Source: an uncultured Prevotellaceae bacterium (GTDB lineage Bacteria; Bacteroidota; Bacteroidia; Bacteroidales; Bacteroidaceae). From it: 38,346 nt of DNA. The DNA lies in NCBI GenBank assembly GCA_946407895.1, contig CAMJQA010000031.1, positions 1-38,346 of the forward strand, in the 5' to 3' direction. Each line of letters begins with the position of its first letter. Position 1 is the first letter of the stretch. A program made the translations under genes and the position numbers. A model generated the notes under the pieces. The model ran no database searches. It had not been told where the DNA came from and saw only the letters and a program-made list of their open reading frames with translations. Positions 24,268 to 32,771 of this stretch are shown here, piece after piece.

Positions 24268-26358
24268 ATGAAACACTACACAATCCCTGCAATGCTTCTG
24301 GCACTGTCCATGAACGTTGCAGCAGCCACGCAGACCATTCGCATCACCGACCTGCAGAAAGGCAAGACTTTCGACGGAATCGGTGCCGTCAACGGCGGAG
24401 GAGCCACGTCTGTCCTGCTTAAGGACTATCCCGAACCGCAGCGTTCACAGATTATGGACATGGTTTATAAACCCATGTTCGGAGCCAGCGTCAGCGCCAT
24501 ACTGGTAGAGGTGCCCGGCGACGGCAACAGCACTCAGGGCTCCATGCCCTCGCACAGTCATTACCGCGGCGACAATAACTTTATGCGCGGCTATATCTGG
24601 TGGGTGATGCGCGAGGCCCAAAGGCGCAATCCCCAACTGGCGCTCGATGCTACGGCCTGGAGCGCACCTGCCTGGGTGGGCAACTTCTGGTCGGACGACA
24701 TGGTGGATTACTACATCGCCTGGCTGCAGGGCCTTCGTCAAGTACACGGGCTGGAACTCGACGCCCTGGGTTGTCATAACGAGAAGGGGTGGAACGGCGA
24801 CTTTGCCAAGCATCTGCGGCGGGCCATGAACGAGAACGGCTTCAATGATGTGAAACTGCATGGCTTTGGCAACTGGGGCGATTCGAAAATGGATTTCGTA
24901 AAGGCGATGCAGCAAGACAGGGAACTGGCCGATGCACTGGATGCTGTCTGTGCCCACACCTACAGCGAGATTCCTCTCTCGAAGGAGCAGCGTGCAGCAG
25001 TCGAAGCTATGGGAAAGCCTATCTGGAACAGCGAGGACCATGTCTATCTCAAGGGTTTCAACTGCCTTATCAGCATCGTCAAGTGTTTCAACGAGAACTA
25101 CATCGTAAGCGGTGCCACCAGGGTGATCAACTGGTATGACATCGCTGGCGTATATCCCCTGGAACCCTACAGCTGTGATCCTGCTATGTTGCTGGCCCGG
25201 GAGCCCTGGAGCGGCAACTACGAGGTGCGCGAGGCGCTATGGGGATACGCCCACTACGGACAGTTCTCGGCCGTTGGATGGCAGTATGTCGATGAGGGAT
25301 GCCTATCTCTTGCCGGAGGAGGCAGCATGGTTACCCTGCGCAATCCGGCTTCCGACGACTTTAGCATTATCATCGAGACAAAGGATGCCACGAGCGCCAA
25401 GACCGTGGAGGTTCGTCTGCCTAAAGGGCTCAGCCGCAAGCACCTCTGTGTTTGGCGCAGCAATGCCCGTGAACAGTTCGTGCGCCAGAAGGATATAGCA
25501 CAGAAGGGCGGACGCTTTACCATCACCCTGGAGCCAAACACCGTCTATTCTCTGTCCACCACCAGCGGCCAGCAGAAAGGTTCCTTTGCAGATGTGCCCG
25601 CCTCGGCACCCTTCCCCCTCCCATACTCCGACAACTTCGACCAATATGCACAGCCCGCTTCTTGGGGCTACCTGCCTCGTTATCTGGCAGACCTCATTGG
25701 GGCTTTCGAACTGACTCCGCGTCCTGACAGCAAGGGCCAGTGCATTCGCCAAACGGTTGGCGAGCACACACTTAGCTGGGCACCCGAGTGGCATCATTAC
25801 ACCATACTCGGCGACTCTGCCTGGCTAGATTATGAGGTGAGTGCCGATGTCTGGCTCAATCCAGGCGAAGAGGCAGGCGTAATGGGGCGCCTTTGCGACG
25901 TGGGCTCTGGCTACGGCATTTGGGCAAAGGGATATTATCTGAAACTCGATGACCAGGGCCGCTGCACCCTCGTACTCACCCGCGGCAAGCCCGACCCCAA
26001 GGAACTCATCGGCGATGCAGAGCAGCAGGCGCTGATTCTGGCGCGCAAGGATGTGGAGATAGGAGGCGAATATACCCTGGCCGCGGCGCGAGCTGAAGGC
26101 GTATCGGCCCTCAGGTGGCACAACCTGGCGCTGCGCTTCCAGGGGGATAAAATCACAGGCTTGGTTGATGGCCGGGAAGTTGTCAGCACCAACTCCAACC
26201 ATTACAAGAAGGGTATGGCCGGGCTTTTGGCTCCCCTGCATCAGAAACGCGTCTGCACCCCCTATTTTGACAACCTCAGTATAAAGCCTTTGGGGCGCAA
26301 TTCAGCCACCTCTCCCCTGACGGCCAGGGACCATCGGCCGCTGTACCCTCAGCATTGA
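24268..26358 (+). CDS. GH59 galactosidase, galactocerebrosidase-like
   Basis: This 696-residue exported protein resembles human galactosylceramidase along the catalytic half: FDGIGAVNGGGATSVLL (35-51), YPEPQRSQI (54-62), the segments GDGNSTQGS and EPWSGNYEVREA, and the two catalytic glutamates, Glu172 in HNEKGWN (acid/base) and Glu256 in WNSEDH (nucleophile). Residues about 440-690 form a beta-sandwich domain like the lectin end of that enzyme (SDNFDQY ... YFDNLSI). GH59 members remove terminal beta-galactose, from galactolipids in animals; in a gut glycan degrader the target may be a plant or host galactoside. It ends the esterase-GH26-GH59 unit and has a strong terminator after it. Confidence 0.92.
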   Translation: MKHYTIPAMLLALSMNVAAATQTIRITDLQKGKTFDGIGAVNGGGATSVLLKDYPEPQRSQIMDMVYKPMFGASVSAILVEVPGDGNSTQGSMPSHSHYRGDNNFMRGYIWWVMREAQRRNPQLALDATAWSAPAWVGNFWSDDMVDYYIAWLQGLRQVHGLELDALGCHNEKGWNGDFAKHLRRAMNENGFNDVKLHGFGNWGDSKMDFVKAMQQDRELADALDAVCAHTYSEIPLSKEQRAAVEAMGKPIWNSEDHVYLKGFNCLISIVKCFNENYIVSGATRVINWYDIAGVYPLEPYSCDPAMLLAREPWSGNYEVREALWGYAHYGQFSAVGWQYVDEGCLSLAGGGSMVTLRNPASDDFSIIIETKDATSAKTVEVRLPKGLSRKHLCVWRSNAREQFVRQKDIAQKGGRFTITLEPNTVYSLSTTSGQQKGSFADVPASAPFPLPYSDNFDQYAQPASWGYLPRYLADLIGAFELTPRPDSKGQCIRQTVGEHTLSWAPEWHHYTILGDSAWLDYEVSADVWLNPGEEAGVMGRLCDVGSGYGIWAKGYYLKLDDQGRCTLVLTRGKPDPKELIGDAEQQALILARKDVEIGGEYTLAAARAEGVSALRWHNLALRFQGDKITGLVDGREVVSTNSNHYKKGMAGLLAPLHQKRVCTPYFDNLSIKPLGRNSATSPLTARDHRPLYPQH

Positions 26359-26387
26359 CAATAAATTCCGCATTAGCAATAAATTCC
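26352..26387 (+). repeat. 18-bp tandem duplication across the GH59 stop codon
   Basis: GCATTGACAATAAATTCC (26352-26369) and GCATTAGCAATAAATTCC (26370-26387) match at 16 of 18 positions. The GH59 stop TGA (26356-26358) is inside the first copy. Confidence 0.75.
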
Positions 26388-26390
26388 ACC

Positions 26391-26419
26391 GAGGAGGGGT
26401 CTTCCCTCCTCTTTTTTTT
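26391..26419 (+). terminator. Rho-independent terminator after GH59
   Basis: An 8-bp perfect stem (26391-26398 with 26404-26411), a five-base loop and a run of eight T (26412-26419) follow the GH59 gene. Confidence 0.92.
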
Positions 26420-26470
26420 CTTTTTTCCGAAAATGTCCTCGGATAATTTCTCCGTTCAGATGAAATTTTG

Positions 26471-26478
26471 TACTTTTG
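26471..26478 (+). promoter_or_regulatory. Promoter -7 box of the HU-like gene
   Basis: TACTTTTG followed by CCC fits the -7 consensus TAnnTTTG. Transcription would start close to 26485, so the transcript would carry the entire 21-bp repeat array in its leader. Confidence 0.6.
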
Positions 26479-26486
26479 CCCTGTAG

Positions 26487-26580
26487 ATTTTCCGTTCAAA
26501 GACTTTGAACGTATGTTTCAGGTCCTTGAACGTATGTTTCAGGTCCTTGAACGTACGTTTCAGGTCCTTAAACGGAAAAT
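26487..26580. repeat. Three 21-bp repeats framed by a 10-bp inverted repeat
   Basis: Units TTGAACGTATGTTTCAGGTC plus C occur at 26505-26525 and 26526-26546, with a one-base variant at 26547-26567; a fourth unit begins at 26568. Each holds an AACGTAYGTT palindromic core. The block is enclosed by ATTTTCCGTT (26487-26496) and its exact complement AACGGAAAAT (26571-26580). The RNA could fold as a long hairpin, or the DNA could bind a multimer. No transposase is nearby. Confidence 0.85.
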
Positions 26581-26669
26581 ACTCCTGGCAGCCGGGAAAT
26601 TTTCCCTTGGCAGAAAGGATAAAAAGATTGGATAGAAATGTAAAACCAATAATAGAAAGGGCTTGAACT

Positions 26670-27293
26670 ATGCTAAAGTACGTATTACAGGAAATGCCCG
26701 AGATGCGAGACGGGCACAAGAAGATTTACCCCAAGCTGCTCTCTGCCGGGCTGATTGGGAACGAGAAGATAGTGAACCGCTACCAGAGCACGGGTACGGC
26801 TAACCGGAATGTGGCCGAGTTGGTGCTGAAGTCGCTGCCCGACATCATCGAGGCCTACCTGACCGAGGGACATAGCGTAAAGGTGGACGGCCTGGGCACC
26901 TTCTCCCTCTCGCTGGAGTTCGACGACGAGAAACCCGACGAACTGACTGCAGGCGGGAGCGAGGAAGGCTACCGCCACGTCCGCGTGAAGGACATCAACT
27001 TCCGGCCCGACAAGGATTTCCTCCGCCTGGTGCAGGCGAATGCCGAGTTCGAGCGCGGCGAGAGCCATGTGGTACGGGTCTCAAAGCCGAAGTACACCCC
27101 GGCCGAGCGCCTTTCGCGCCTGCAGAACTATCTGCAGGGGCACGAATCCATCACCCTCAGCCAGTACTGCTCCCTGAACAAGCTCAGCCGAGCCGCTGCC
27201 AGCCAGGAGCTGAAGCGTTTCTCACTCGACCCCGACAGCGGCGTCGTGCCCAGGGGGGCAGGCTCCCACAAGGTCTGGGTGCGAGGGAAATAG
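26670..27293 (+). CDS. HU-like DNA-binding protein with C-terminal helix-turn-helix
   Basis: The 207-residue product begins with a Bacteroidetes HU/IHF-like domain (about 1-125): AELVLKSLPDIIEAYLTEGHSVKVDGLG matches the dimer helix and first strands, and FRPDKDFLRLV the last helix. Residues about 140-207 (ERLSRLQNYLQ...ITLSQYCSLNKLSRAAASQELK, then GAGSHKVWVRGK) look like a winged helix-turn-helix. HU-like proteins bend or package DNA; the added domain suggests sequence-specific binding. A 21-bp repeat array lies in its leader and could be its own target. The GH9 gene follows after 46 bases, so they may share a transcript. Confidence 0.8.
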   Translation: MLKYVLQEMPEMRDGHKKIYPKLLSAGLIGNEKIVNRYQSTGTANRNVAELVLKSLPDIIEAYLTEGHSVKVDGLGTFSLSLEFDDEKPDELTAGGSEEGYRHVRVKDINFRPDKDFLRLVQANAEFERGESHVVRVSKPKYTPAERLSRLQNYLQGHESITLSQYCSLNKLSRAAASQELKRFSLDPDSGVVPRGAGSHKVWVRGK

Positions 27294-27339
27294 GCGAATA
27301 GAAAAATCACACCTCATAATTTATCAACACTACTTGTAG

Positions 27340-29610
27340 ATGAAAACATTTTTCTCCTCCGTGCTTTCCGCCTTTCTGCTGGCTATGCCCGTCAGCAGTA
27401 TGGCCTCCAAGTTTATCGGCATCAGGGTGATTGACAAAGACTACCTGATGCTGCAGTTCCGCGACGGCGAAGTACATTATCGTGATAGCGGTACGGGCAA
27501 GAGTGCCTACCTGGGGCACTCGTTCGTCGAAGGCGACGATACGCTGCTGGTCCGAGAAAGGCTGAAGGCCGCAGAAGCGCAGAGGGCTGGGGCGTGGCTC
27601 GTCAGCTCGCCGGACGACAAGGCCTTTGCCACGGCTCAGCCTCTGGCTGTCTGGCGCAAGTCGAAGCCGATGAACACAGACCATACTCTGACCAGCGAAC
27701 TCGACCACTGGCTCTTCCTGCACCTGCCCCGTTCCATGAGGCAGGGATGCACCTACAGGGTGTCCATCCCCTCGGGTATAGGCTCAGACAAGGCCGAGGC
27801 CTCCATACGCTTCGATGTCTGGAACTGCATGTCGGAGGCTGTCCACGTCAATATTATCGGGTATTCGCCCGACGAGGTCGTTCATGCCGCCGACCTCTAC
27901 CAGTGGCTTGGCGACGGTGGGCAGCGTGACTATAAGGCATTTGAAGGTAAGGCGGTATGGCTGTATAATGTGGATACAAAGGCAAAGCAGAAGGTGGGGC
28001 GGGTGAAATTCTGGCTGCCTGCCTCGGCTTCATCAAACGAAGCAGGAGGCAAGAGCCTTATAGGAACCGATGTGTGGAACATCGATTTCGGCGCCGAAAG
28101 GCCCGGCCGCTATCGCCTGGTGGTTGAGGATGTGGGCTGCAGCATGGACTTCCAGGTGGGGCGTGATGTATACTACGAACCCTATCGCTATTCCGTTCGC
28201 GGCTACTACTATATGCGGTTGGGTGAACCCATTGATACGGCGCATGTCAGGCCTGTGCCGCGCCAGCCACAGTTCATACCCGAGACCGACCCGAAGGGGT
28301 TCACCGTCTATAAGACAGACTTCCACCCCTGGAGTCCCGAATGGCGGGCGCTGAAGACGGATGTATGGGACGAGCCTCACTTCAAGCCGCTCAAGCAATC
28401 AATCTTCTGGCAGCACCGTCTGCCCGGCAACCCCGTTAATACAGAAGTGAGGGGAGGCCACTCGGATGCCTTCGACTGGGACCGTCATCTGGCTCATGTC
28501 AGTAATATATACGACATGCTGCTGCCATACATCCTTTCGGGCGGTAAGCTAAGCGAAGATGGGATGGGAATCCGTGAGAGTGGCAATGGCATACCCGACC
28601 TTATTGATGAGGCCAGGAACGAGGTGGACTTCTTCCTCTCCATCCGCGACGGCGAAGCTTATTCCCAGGGTGTTACCAACCCCTGTGCCGACTGGAGCGT
28701 GATGTTTCAGGCCGGTTGCACCACTATGGCTGCCTGGGCTAACGCCGCCAACTGTGCCATTATGGCCGAGGCCTTCAGAATAGGGCAGAATGATTCGCTC
28801 TGCAAGTACTATACTGACGAGGCCGTCAAGGCCTTCCGCTTTGCATCGCGCCAGGAGAATCAGCAACTTGATGACCGTCAGGATATCGGCTCGATGCAGA
28901 TGCGAGGCCGTGACTTCCGCCAGATGGCTGCTGCATACCTCTATAATGTAACCGGTGACGAGCAGTGGGAGAAGGTCTTTGCCGAAGAGAAGTACCAGGT
29001 GAATATAGCAAATGTGTGGACGGCTGCGGCCTACATCGTCTGCCCCCGTCAGCGCCATTATGCCGAATTCTATGAAAGTCTGAAAACAGACATCAGCGCC
29101 GAGGCCGAGAAATACAACACCAGCCACGTCAGCCAGCGTCCGTCGCGCCGTGCTGCTAATGACCGTCGCTGGCAGACTTCGCAGAACCTGCAACTGGTTA
29201 TGTTGGCTCACTACCTGGCCGACAAGTCCATGCGCAAGCGCTTGGAGCATATCATGTACACAGAGGCTGGCTGGGCTATGGGGCGCAATCCAGGAAACAT
29301 CGTTGAGATGACAGGATTAGGAGAGCGCCATATCACCGATTGCTACTCCACAGGGCGCAACGACGGCGAGCCTGGCACTCACCCGGGCCAGACGCCATTC
29401 AATGGTACTGAAACATGGTCGGCAGGCCATAACGGCGGCGATGCCCGTGTGATTCTGAAATACTGCTATCCTGATTGGAATAATGGCGGCTGGCCACGCC
29501 AGGAGTCATACTTCAACCAACGTTACTTTTGGGTAAACGGCGAGTTCACTCCCCGCGAAACTATGCGTGGCAAAATGGCCCTGCTGGCGTATCTCTACGC
29601 CATCAGATAA
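27340..29610 (+). CDS. GH9 family glycosidase (endoglucanase-like)
   Basis: The 756-residue exported enzyme (signal peptide about 1-22) has an unassigned N-terminal beta region (about 25-160), an immunoglobulin-like domain starting VHVNIIGYSPDEVVHAADLY (168-187), and a GH9 (alpha/alpha)6 catalytic domain (about 285-756). Catalytic-site motifs are GGHSDAFDWDRH (372-383, in place of the usual GGYYDAGD, with Asp376 and Asp379), YSTGRNDGEPGTHPGQ, and WVNGEFTPRETM near the C-terminus with acid candidate Glu735. GH9 enzymes cut beta-1,4-glucans; some act on xyloglucan or mixed-linkage glucan. The changed DAxD motif (Phe for Gly) may reflect substrate preference. It follows an HU-like regulator gene. 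Confidence 0.88.
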   Translation: MKTFFSSVLSAFLLAMPVSSMASKFIGIRVIDKDYLMLQFRDGEVHYRDSGTGKSAYLGHSFVEGDDTLLVRERLKAAEAQRAGAWLVSSPDDKAFATAQPLAVWRKSKPMNTDHTLTSELDHWLFLHLPRSMRQGCTYRVSIPSGIGSDKAEASIRFDVWNCMSEAVHVNIIGYSPDEVVHAADLYQWLGDGGQRDYKAFEGKAVWLYNVDTKAKQKVGRVKFWLPASASSNEAGGKSLIGTDVWNIDFGAERPGRYRLVVEDVGCSMDFQVGRDVYYEPYRYSVRGYYYMRLGEPIDTAHVRPVPRQPQFIPETDPKGFTVYKTDFHPWSPEWRALKTDVWDEPHFKPLKQSIFWQHRLPGNPVNTEVRGGHSDAFDWDRHLAHVSNIYDMLLPYILSGGKLSEDGMGIRESGNGIPDLIDEARNEVDFFLSIRDGEAYSQGVTNPCADWSVMFQAGCTTMAAWANAANCAIMAEAFRIGQNDSLCKYYTDEAVKAFRFASRQENQQLDDRQDIGSMQMRGRDFRQMAAAYLYNVTGDEQWEKVFAEEKYQVNIANVWTAAAYIVCPRQRHYAEFYESLKTDISAEAEKYNTSHVSQRPSRRAANDRRWQTSQNLQLVMLAHYLADKSMRKRLEHIMYTEAGWAMGRNPGNIVEMTGLGERHITDCYSTGRNDGEPGTHPGQTPFNGTETWSAGHNGGDARVILKYCYPDWNNGGWPRQESYFNQRYFWVNGEFTPRETMRGKMALLAYLYAIR

Positions 29611-29805
29611 GCTTTCTGGCCCTTCCGAAAGGCGAACGCCGACAGACCTGAAAATTGATTCAGCAGCAGGCTACAAAGCAAAAAGTCGGGAAAAAGAAAT
29701 AAAACGGCCAAAAATTTTGCTGTGTCGAATAAATTTCGTTATTTTGCACTTCGTAACGCTATGGAGTGAATGTACTTCGCGCGCGTACATAATATTATAT
29801 AATAT
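29611..29805 (+). promoter_or_regulatory. Intergenic region with GCGCGCG element and AT-rich palindrome before the six-hairpin glycosidase
   Basis: There is no gene here. ATGTAC (29770-29775) and GTACAT (29785-29790) frame TTCGCGCGC, making an imperfect hairpin. The core TTCGCGCGCGTACA also occurs, with one extra CG, at 544-559. It is followed by the perfect palindrome ATATTATATAATAT (29792-29805) up to the start codon. A TTATTTTGC stretch near 29750 is a weak -7 candidate. Confidence 0.45.
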
Positions 29806-32037
29806 ATGCAGCTAAAGGTAAACATATCTCTATTCTTGCTTGGCTTAATGGCGGTTGCAGCCCTGCAGGCACAGGTTATCTATAAGAACGGTGCATATCA
29901 GGTAAAGGCCAACGAGGTAGTTCAGGGCAAGTTCCACGGAAAGGCTCTCTCGGCAACGCGTATGACGAGCGATTACGAACCATTGCCGCCTAAAATGGAG
30001 GTTTGGAATGATATGAACCCGAAGGAGATTGACCGTCGTGAGTGGACACTGAGAGCGGATATCGGTCACCTGCCTCATTACACAAGCAGCTGTGTGCTGG
30101 ACAATGCCCTATACAACATGGCACTTGAGGAGAGCGTATTGGCCATTGAGCCAGACTCTACGTTCCGTACAGGTATCGCATGGGGTGGGGTGTGGACACG
30201 CGACGTGAGCTACAGTATCATCCACTCGCTGGCTCAGCTGCACCCCGAGGTAAGCATGAAGTCGCTTCGCGCAAAGGTGAATGCCCGTAACCGCATTATT
30301 CAGGATACAGGCACTGGCGGTGCGTGGCCATGTAGTACGGACCGTGTAATATGGGCCGTGGCTGCGTGGGAGGTCTATAAGGTGACGGGTAATGACAAGT
30401 GGCTGGACTATATCTATCCCGTCATCCGTAATACGGTACAGGACGATATGGCTGTGGCTTACGACCGAGAGCATAGGCTGATGCGCGGCGAAACAAGCTA
30501 TATGGACTGGCGCGAGCAGGAGTATCCACAGTGGATGGAACCGGCAGATATATATAGTAGCGAGGCAACGGTGAACAATGCGGTGCATTATATGGCTATT
30601 AAAGTACTCTCGGATATCTGCCGAGTCAAGGGACTAAACCGTGAGGCCGAGATGTGGCTGCGATATGCCAATGGATTACGAGACGGTATTAACGAGCACC
30701 TCTGGCTTGAAGAACAAGGGTACTATGCAATCTATCTCTACGGCCGCCGTTTCCCGGTGTTAAGCCGTCAGTGCGATGCAATGGGCAGTGCGCTGACTAT
30801 CCTCTCCAGCATAGCTGATGAGACACGGGCGCGCCGCATCACACAGTGTCAGGTGAATGAACCGTTTGGTACGCCGTGCATCTATCCCAACCTGAAGGAC
30901 CAGTACCCGTACCACAATGATGCTACATGGCCTTTTGTACAAGGATACTGGATGAGGGCTTGCGCCAAGGTCGGCAATGAGGAGGCCCTGTTGCATTCCA
31001 TCGGCGCCCTTTATCGGGGTGCTGCGCTCTGGCTTAGCAACGAGGAAAACTATGAGATAAGCACAGGCGACTACCAGTTGACAAAACTCAACTCTCCGCG
31101 TCAGCTCTGGAGCGTAGCAGCTCAGGCAGCTGTCGTTACCTCTGTCTATTTTGGCTTGGACTATCAGGCTGAATGCCTGCAGTTCCGCCCCAATGTGCCA
31201 AAACCGCTCAAGGGCGAACGCCACCTGACGAACTTCCGCTACCGCGATGCCGTGCTGGATATCTCTCTCAGCGGCTATGGGAACCGCATTAAGACCTTCT
31301 TGTTGGATGGACAGGAGACGGAGCCAAAGCTGGCTGGTACGCTGAAGGGGCAGCATACAGTTCAAATCATCCTGGCGGACAACGCAATCGAGAAGATGGG
31401 CATGATGATGAAGGAAAATTCCTATCTGCCTCTGACGCCGGTTTTGAAACTGACTGGCAACACCCTGACGTGGCAACCCACAGAGGGCAGTGCCCGCTAT
31501 CAGGTGGTGAGAAACGGAGAAGTGGTTAAAACCCTGACGGAAACACAGGTGACCCTGACCGAGGATGGCGAATATGCAGTTCGTGGTGTAGGCCAGGATG
31601 GTACTGAGGGATACATCAGCGAACCGCAGGATTTCTATCATGACGAACTCGTTTATCAGGCTGAGAACTACGGCGATCCGACTGGCCATTATCTGGAACT
31701 GGGTAGGCAGAAAAACATCAGTGTAGTCATCCCTGTCGATGTGCCCGTTGAAGGAAACTACAGCATTGACTGGTGCTATAGCAATGGTTCTGGACCGGTG
31801 AATACAAGTAATAAGTGTGCTATTCGTCTGATGCGTATTGGTCGTCAGCGCATGGCTGTAGTAATGCCACAGCGCGGTGATGGTGAGTGGGACAACTGGG
31901 GCTTCACTAATAAGCACAACGTCCACCTGACCGCTGGACGACACATAGTGACGCTCGACTTCACCGACCAGACGGAGAATATGAATTACGATAGCAATAA
32001 TGCACGGCTGGATTATTTGAGGCTAATTAAGCAATAG
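29806..32037 (+). CDS. Secreted six-hairpin glycosidase-like protein, family unassigned
   Basis: The 743-residue product has a signal peptide (about 1-22, ALQAQ), a linker, and an (alpha/alpha)6 domain (about 85-475). Recognisable pieces are GIAWGGVWTRDVSYSI, GGAWPCSTDRVIWAVAAWE, GETSYMDWREQEYPQWM and DQYPYHNDATWPFVQGYW, which together suggest an inverting or retaining glycosidase related to GH63/GH78/GH37-type barrels. Then comes a fibronectin-III-like domain (about 545-615) and a C-terminal galactose-binding-like beta-sandwich (about 620-743, YQAENYG...NARLDYLRLI), as in CBM35/CBM6-type modules. I do not recognise the exact family. The gene has lower GC than those before it. It stands after GH9 and could act on the same glycan. 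Confidence 0.78.
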   Translation: MQLKVNISLFLLGLMAVAALQAQVIYKNGAYQVKANEVVQGKFHGKALSATRMTSDYEPLPPKMEVWNDMNPKEIDRREWTLRADIGHLPHYTSSCVLDNALYNMALEESVLAIEPDSTFRTGIAWGGVWTRDVSYSIIHSLAQLHPEVSMKSLRAKVNARNRIIQDTGTGGAWPCSTDRVIWAVAAWEVYKVTGNDKWLDYIYPVIRNTVQDDMAVAYDREHRLMRGETSYMDWREQEYPQWMEPADIYSSEATVNNAVHYMAIKVLSDICRVKGLNREAEMWLRYANGLRDGINEHLWLEEQGYYAIYLYGRRFPVLSRQCDAMGSALTILSSIADETRARRITQCQVNEPFGTPCIYPNLKDQYPYHNDATWPFVQGYWMRACAKVGNEEALLHSIGALYRGAALWLSNEENYEISTGDYQLTKLNSPRQLWSVAAQAAVVTSVYFGLDYQAECLQFRPNVPKPLKGERHLTNFRYRDAVLDISLSGYGNRIKTFLLDGQETEPKLAGTLKGQHTVQIILADNAIEKMGMMMKENSYLPLTPVLKLTGNTLTWQPTEGSARYQVVRNGEVVKTLTETQVTLTEDGEYAVRGVGQDGTEGYISEPQDFYHDELVYQAENYGDPTGHYLELGRQKNISVVIPVDVPVEGNYSIDWCYSNGSGPVNTSNKCAIRLMRIGRQRMAVVMPQRGDGEWDNWGFTNKHNVHLTAGRHIVTLDFTDQTENMNYDSNNARLDYLRLIKQ

Positions 32038-32138
32038 CATGAGTTATACATATTTTATTTATAGTTAACAGATAGAAAAAATCCTATCCTACAGTTCTCC
32101 CTGGACGGAGCAAATGTGGGTGGGTCAATGAAACAGAG

Positions 32139-32771
32139 ATGAAAAAAATCTTTTCGCTGGCAGTCCTGGCTGCCTTAATTGGTCTTTCTTCCTGTGGCGG
32201 ACGCACTTCTGCTGATACGACTGAAGAAGATTCTCTAAAGATAGATACTGTGGCTGTACTGGACGAACCAGTCGCTCCTACCGTGTTGAACAAACTGACC
32301 GAAGTAGTCCAATCGGGTGATGCTGCGAAGATTGGTACATTGGTGGATCAAGTTGTAGAGCATATTCAGGACCTGGTAGCTGATGGCAAGATATCCATAG
32401 CTGCTGAGTACGCTGGTAAAGTGCAGGAATTTATTGAGGTAAACAAAGAAAAACTACAGGACCTGAACATTAATACCGCAACGATTACCGAACTGGTTAA
32501 TAAGGTAATGGCTCTGCCTGCCGAAGCAGTCGAGACAGCTGATGCCTCGGCTTCTACTATAAAGGCTGATGCTGAGGCCGTGAAGCAGGCAGTTAAGGAA
32601 GCAGCCAAGCAAAAGGCCGATGAGGTGAAAGCTGCTGCTGACCAGAAAGTGGATGAGGCAAAGACAAAGGCTAATAAGAAAATGGAGGATGCTGCAAATA
32701 GGGCTGCCGAGAAAATTGATGAGGCTATCGACAACGCCGCTGCAGCTGCAAAGAAGAATCTCGGGCTGTAG
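32139..32771 (+). CDS. Alanine-rich lipoprotein with a long amphipathic helical tail
   Basis: The 210-residue product has a lipobox (LSSC, Cys20) and, after a short acidic spacer, a mostly helical body. The last 75 residues repeat Ala, Lys, Asp and Glu (VKQAVKEAAKQKADEVKAAA and following) with the pattern of LEA-like or apolipoprotein-like helices. No catalytic residues are visible. It is likely anchored in the outer or inner membrane, facing the periplasm, with a structural or stress-buffering role, but this is inference. It is about 100 bases after the glycosidase gene with no terminator seen between them, and it is upstream of the ribosomal cluster, which has its own promoter. Confidence 0.8.
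   Translation: MKKIFSLAVLAALIGLSSCGGRTSADTTEEDSLKIDTVAVLDEPVAPTVLNKLTEVVQSGDAAKIGTLVDQVVEHIQDLVADGKISIAAEYAGKVQEFIEVNKEKLQDLNINTATITELVNKVMALPAEAVETADASASTIKADAEAVKQAVKEAAKQKADEVKAAADQKVDEAKTKANKKMEDAANRAAEKIDEAIDNAAAAAKKNLGL

Noticed and set aside
26505..26567. CRISPR array
   Set aside because: Head-to-tail 21-bp units without spacers; they are tandem repeats.
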